Below, in pieces: positions 62,454-64,000 of a stretch of 64,000 nt of DNA. The notes beneath the pieces were generated by a model that was given only the letters and a program-made list of their open reading frames with translations, was not told where the DNA came from and did no database searches. Numbering within the stretch: the stretch's first letter is position 1; every line of letters begins with the position of its first letter. The DNA lies in the NCBI GenBank assembly GCA_934167095.1, contig CAKPKE010000005.1, forward strand, positions 21,228-85,227, in the 5' to 3' direction. Origin of the DNA: an uncultured Clostridia bacterium. GTDB taxonomy: Bacteria; Bacillota; Clostridia; TANB77; CAG-508. The translations under genes were made by a program, and so were the position numbers.

Positions 62454-63014
62454 TTATCCTTCAAAATCAATTTTTATATTTTCTTTTTTATATTCTTCTA
62501 TTTGAAATAATTCGGCTTTTTCAAATCCAAACATTTTAGCAATTACATTACTTGGAGCAGTTTCCATTTTTGTATTATATTTTGTAACATCATTATTATA
62601 TATTCTTCTTGCCGCTTGAAGTTGACTTTCCATTTTAGTTAAATTCTTTTGTAAATTTAAGTACTGCTCACTAGAGTTAAGTTCTGGATAATTTTCAGCA
62701 ACTGCCATAATATGATTTATTGAATTGTTAAGTTCACTAGCTTTTTTAATATCCAATTTATTATTTTTTGCATACATGCTTCTTAATTCTGTTATTTTTT
62801 CTAAAGTTTCTCTTTCGTGTTTTGTGTATGCTTTTACACATTCTACTAAATTTGGTATTAAATCAAATCTTTGATTTAAATAAACATCAATTCCAGATTC
62901 AGATTGTTTAACATTATTTCTTAATCTTATAAGTCTATTATACATATTAAGAACACTAACTAATAGTATAAATATAATTACTGCCAATACAATTATTACT
63001 ACTGTAAATTCCAT
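62454..63014 (-). CDS. LemA family protein
   Basis: 186 aa. N-terminal helix (VVIIVLAVIIFILLVSVLNM) and the LemA core NMYNRLIRLRNNVKQSESGI, DVYLNQRFDLIPNLVECVKA and ENYPELNSSEQYLNLQKNLT. Membrane-anchored helical protein of unknown role. AAAGGAAGG upstream. First of lemA-DUF3137-membrane protein. Confidence 0.92.
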   Translation of the reverse strand: MEFTVVIIVLAVIIFILLVSVLNMYNRLIRLRNNVKQSESGIDVYLNQRFDLIPNLVECVKAYTKHERETLEKITELRSMYAKNNKLDIKKASELNNSINHIMAVAENYPELNSSEQYLNLQKNLTKMESQLQAARRIYNNDVTKYNTKMETAPSNVIAKMFGFEKAELFQIEEYKKENIKIDFEG

Positions 63015-63070
63015 CTTTTTTCCTTCCTTTTCTTTACTACTTACTTGTCTATTTTAAGCACAAGCCTATA

Positions 63071-63730
63071 TTAAAAATTAAAGGATTGGTTTGTAACGTA
63101 TTCTTGCATTTTTTGTACTTGATTTGCTACATTATCTAAATTGTTATTTTGTTCATTTACTATATTATTTTCAATTATTTCATTTGTTTCAATATTATTA
63201 GATTCTTTTTTATCTTGGTTTTTCTTTTTTTCTTCATTTATTTGATCTTGTATCAAATCTAATGTATCATTAAATATTCCTATACCTTTGTTATATAAAT
63301 CTTTTGTTGATGATTCATCTGGCATATTATTAGTTTGATCTTTCATCATGTCATAAGTTTCATTAAATAATCCTTGTACTGTATCACTGCCATTCATTAC
63401 ATAATTAAATATTTTTCCAACAAATACTACTTTTATAATCATTCCTAGTACAATTAAACTTGCAACAATTATTAATACTATAATAATTATTCTCTTGTTT
63501 TCATCGTTTTTGATTTTCTTTTCCTTTAATTCAATCTCATCATTTGTTAATTCTTCTAAGCTAACTCCAAATAGATTACTCATATCTTTCATTTTGTCCA
63601 TATCTGGTTTTGATTGTCCAAGTTCCCATTTAGATATAGTTTGTCTTGTTACATTTAGCTTTTCTCCTAATTCCTCTTGAGAAAGAGCTTTTTCCTTTCT
63701 TAGTTTAATTAATTTTTCTTCAAATTTCAT
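63071..63730 (-). CDS. XRE-family regulator with membrane segment
   Basis: 219 aa from the ATG at 63730 (GGAGG upstream). Helix-turn-helix at about 7-58 (LRKEKALSQEELGEKLNVTR, QTISKWELGQSKPDMDKM), one membrane helix near 83-108 (IIIIVLIIVASLIVLGMIIKVVF in part), and a polar Asn/Gln-rich outer region. Transcribed toward the lemA cluster (57 bp apart), so it may sense envelope state and control it (inference). Confidence 0.85.
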   Translation of the reverse strand: MKFEEKLIKLRKEKALSQEELGEKLNVTRQTISKWELGQSKPDMDKMKDMSNLFGVSLEELTNDEIELKEKKIKNDENKRIIIIVLIIVASLIVLGMIIKVVFVGKIFNYVMNGSDTVQGLFNETYDMMKDQTNNMPDESSTKDLYNKGIGIFNDTLDLIQDQINEEKKKNQDKKESNNIETNEIIENNIVNEQNNNLDNVANQVQKMQEYVTNQSFNF

Positions 63731-63862
63731 AATTCTTTCCTCCATTTATTTTCTTTGGTAATTTTATGATAGCATTTTTAGATGTTAATTGTCTAGCAAT
63801 TTTAGTTAGAACTTTGTCAACTATAGTTAACATTTGCGTGCATTTACTTATATTACTGCACT

Positions 63863-64000
63863 TTAGGCATTGCCTTTCAAAAATTCTATAATATTTTCTG
63901 CTGCATTTCTTCCGCTTCTTGAGGCCCAAGCAACAGTCTTTTTTTCGCCTACAACATCACCACCAGCAAAGACTTTTGGAACCTCAGTTTGCATTTTTTC
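63863..64000 (-). CDS. Pyridine-nucleotide oxidoreductase, glutamate-synthase small-subunit type (partial)
   Basis: Only the last 45 residues are inside the window: TEVPKVFAGGDVVGEKKTVA, then WASRSGRNAAENIIEFLKGN and a stop. xxVFAGGDVVxGxxTVxxAxxxGRxAA is the FAD-binding end of GltD-like/NADPH-dependent ferredoxin:NADP oxidoreductases. The gene continues beyond 64000. Confidence 0.8.
   Translation of the reverse strand, partial: EKMQTEVPKVFAGGDVVGEKKTVAWASRSGRNAAENIIEFLKGNA

Noticed and set aside
63720..63929. 69-codon minus-strand frame rich in Lys, Arg and Cys
   Set aside because: It overlaps the true oxidoreductase C-terminus (63863-64000) in another frame and also the XRE start; no ribosome site.

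Overview
The window is AT-rich (very roughly 30% GC by eye) and reads like the chromosome of an anaerobic, endospore-forming Clostridia-type Firmicute. Evidence: a CtsR-McsA-McsB-ClpC stress operon, an alpha/beta small acid-soluble spore protein, GatCAB amidotransferase, a large AdhE, AGGAGG-type ribosome sites before most genes, and a probable OLE RNA with its membrane partner. No 16S rRNA is present, so the genus cannot be fixed.

Layout. 0.1-4.7 kb: ctsR-mcsA-mcsB-clpC on the minus strand behind a textbook promoter and CtsR operator. 4.8-11.9 kb: small membrane protein, HAD phosphatase, a three-gene toxin-antitoxin-like set, a HTH regulator, a spore SASP, an acidic surface protein ending in LPKTGY beside a class D sortase, and the ribosome hibernation factor. 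12-16 kb: yraN, dprA and a comM frameshifted inside its Walker A motif, then nadD and rpsT. 16.5-20.4 kb: gatC-kinase-gatA-gatB. 20.5-21.8 kb: a ~500-nt structured RNA with its own promoter followed by a four-helix membrane protein (OLE RNA/OapA type). 21.8-25.5 kb: lipase, a two-gene unknown operon behind a possible attenuated leader, and Hsp20 under a degenerate CIRCE.

25.7-47 kb is a defence island. A type I-B (Tneap, Cst1/Cst2) CRISPR-Cas locus has 26 repeats of 30 bp on the minus strand with cas6-cst1-cst2-cas5-cas3-cas4-cas1-cas2. The array is split by a 585-bp piece of what looks like phage DNA lying exactly between two intact repeats, and cst1 carries an apparent 1-nt frameshift at its N-terminus. 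Directly upstream is a four-gene operon: MazG-like NTP pyrophosphohydrolase, PLD-helicase-DUF3427, Nudix, and PD-(D/E)XK-like/DUF2075 helicase. This is the best candidate here for an uncharacterised defence system. Next come an integrase remnant broken by an IS200-type element, and a three-gene coupled operon (TIGR04255-like, 59-aa protein, metallo-beta-lactamase fold protein).

46.5-51.6 kb contains peptide deformylase, phosphoesterases and Nudix/HAD genes mixed with gene debris (Nudix, RelA/SpoT and histidine-kinase fragments, and a duplicated yfcE tail). 51.6-64 kb is ordinary: polysaccharide deacetylase, AdhE, an unknown protein with nucleotidyltransferase-like motifs, PHP phosphoesterase, LeuRS, an HExxH protein, and a LemA/DUF3137/membrane protein cluster under an XRE regulator. 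The window ends inside an oxidoreductase gene.
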